Below are positions 6,055 to 6,641 of a stretch of DNA of 6,641 bases, one piece after another. The notes under the pieces were generated by a model that was not told the DNA's origin, made no database searches, and saw only the letters and a program-made list of their open reading frames with translations. Made by a program: the position numbers and the translations under genes. The stretch is from Lachnospiraceae bacterium UBA1766 (GTDB taxonomy: Bacteria > Bacillota > Clostridia > Lachnospirales > Lachnospiraceae). Location of the stretch: contig DCGY01000059.1 of NCBI GenBank assembly GCA_002314715.1, forward strand, positions 1-6,641, written 5' to 3'. Numbering within the stretch: the first letter of the stretch is position 1; each line of letters begins with the position of its first letter.

Positions 6055-6641
6055 ATGGATAATGATCCATTTAAGGAGTATATAAAAGAATCTGAACCCA
6101 CCAAAAGAGACAGGGGGTATGCTTGGCATACCGCAATCGGCCTGCAGGCTGTTGATGGACTTAAAACTTCACAATATTTAGTAAATACTGCAATAAAGAA
6201 TATTGAGGGAGATATTTCTATCGATGAAGCAAGTGAATTATTGAATAGCTATTATGAAGAAAATCCGAAAACAGATATGGATGATAGAACCGAGGAGGCG
6301 GATAAGGTAGCACTTCGAATTGCCAAAATTCTATCAGAAAAAGCATTTAGTTTTACACCCAATGAATATATTTCCATACACAAGAAACTATTTGTTGGAA
6401 TATACAATCATGCCGGTAAAATACGTGACTATAATATCACAAAAAAGGAATGGGTACTTGATGGAGCGACCGTTTTATATGGTAGCGCTTCAGAACTTAG
6501 AGCTACTCTTGATTATGATTTTTCAGAAGAGAAAAAATTCAGTTATAAGAATTTAGATATGGATGAGATTATTCATCATTTGGCTATTTTCGTATCAAGG
6601 CTATGGCAAATTCATGTATTTGGAGAAGGTAATACAAGAAC
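6055..6641 (+). CDS. Fic family protein, 3' end beyond the window (195 codons seen)
   Basis: Fic domains usually transfer AMP from ATP to a hydroxyl on a target protein. The reading frame is open from the ATG to the window edge. The Fic fold is recognisable from HKKLFVGIYNHAGKIRDYNITKKE (about 109-132) and the flap-like segment WVLDGATVLYGS (133-144). It continues through the helix before the catalytic loop (LAIFVSRLWQ) and the catalytic motif H187-V-F-G-E-G-N-T-R195. The canonical form is HxFx[D/E]GN[G/K]R. Here the catalytic His, Phe, acidic residue, Gly-Asn and Arg are kept, and Thr replaces Gly/Lys, as in the EGNTR subgroup. S65-Y-Y-E-E69-N70 upstream matches the inhibitory motif [S/T]xxxE[G/N], whose Glu normally blocks productive ATP binding. 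This makes it a likely self-inhibited class II Fic protein. The N-terminal part (RGYAWHTAIGLQAVDGLKTS) is typical of a clostridial subfamily. GC is about 36%, lower than its neighbours. Targets are unknown. Confidence 0.9.
   Translation, partial: MDNDPFKEYIKESEPTKRDRGYAWHTAIGLQAVDGLKTSQYLVNTAIKNIEGDISIDEASELLNSYYEENPKTDMDDRTEEADKVALRIAKILSEKAFSFTPNEYISIHKKLFVGIYNHAGKIRDYNITKKEWVLDGATVLYGSASELRATLDYDFSEEKKFSYKNLDMDEIIHHLAIFVSRLWQIHVFGEGNTR

Noticed and set aside
5919..6104. 61-codon minus-strand frame between hemZ and the Fic gene
   Set aside because: It overlaps the Fic start and ribosome binding site on the other strand, and its product is unremarkable.
6320..6556. 78-codon plus-strand frame near the right end
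   Set aside because: It is a shadow in another frame of the Fic gene, which is the real coding frame and stays open to the window edge.

Overview
The window reads as a chromosomal segment from an anaerobic Firmicute, most likely a Lachnospiraceae member of the Butyrivibrio/Roseburia type. The reasons are moderate GC (about 44% in spot counts of the core genes), strong AGGAGG-type ribosome binding sites, and the gene order apt, rel, metallo-beta-lactamase-fold hydrolase, hemZ, which is a familiar clostridial neighbourhood. The genus is inferred from protein style, not proven.

Layout: (1) Bases 1-215 hold no gene. They hold a dense cluster of four long hairpins plus a fifth weaker one. It contains two copies of a composite unit: a long GC-rich stem, then CGTAA, then an identical 23-bp segment built around GCCCTTCAGGGC. 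(2) A well-formed sigma-A promoter with an extended -10 (290-318) drives apt (387-911, adenine phosphoribosyltransferase). (3) rel (1007-3316) is a full-length bifunctional (p)ppGpp synthetase/hydrolase, and its stop overlaps the start of a glyoxalase-II-like hydrolase (3316-3942) as TGATG. (4) After a 167-base gap comes hemZ (4110-5915), a radical SAM protein of the coproporphyrinogen dehydrogenase HemZ family. (5) After a further 139-base gap a Fic-domain protein starts at 6055 and runs off the right edge, cut just after its catalytic motif.

How the genes fit together: apt salvages adenine with PRPP to make AMP, and Rel makes and destroys (p)ppGpp from ATP and GTP/GDP, so purine salvage and stringent control sit side by side on the same strand. 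The metallo-hydrolase is probably translationally coupled to rel. HemZ is a conserved neighbour with no obvious mechanistic link. The Fic gene has lower GC (about 36%) and looks like an accessory gene downstream of the conserved block. Its N-terminal region carries a sequence matching the Fic inhibitory motif [S/T]xxxE[G/N], so it is probably a self-restrained AMP-transferase.

The protein-coding content is mostly ordinary core genome. The parts most worth a second look are the left-end hairpin/repeat cluster, the Fic protein, and charged insertions in Rel and HemZ. I found no tRNA, rRNA, CRISPR array, insertion sequence or convincing intrinsic terminator.
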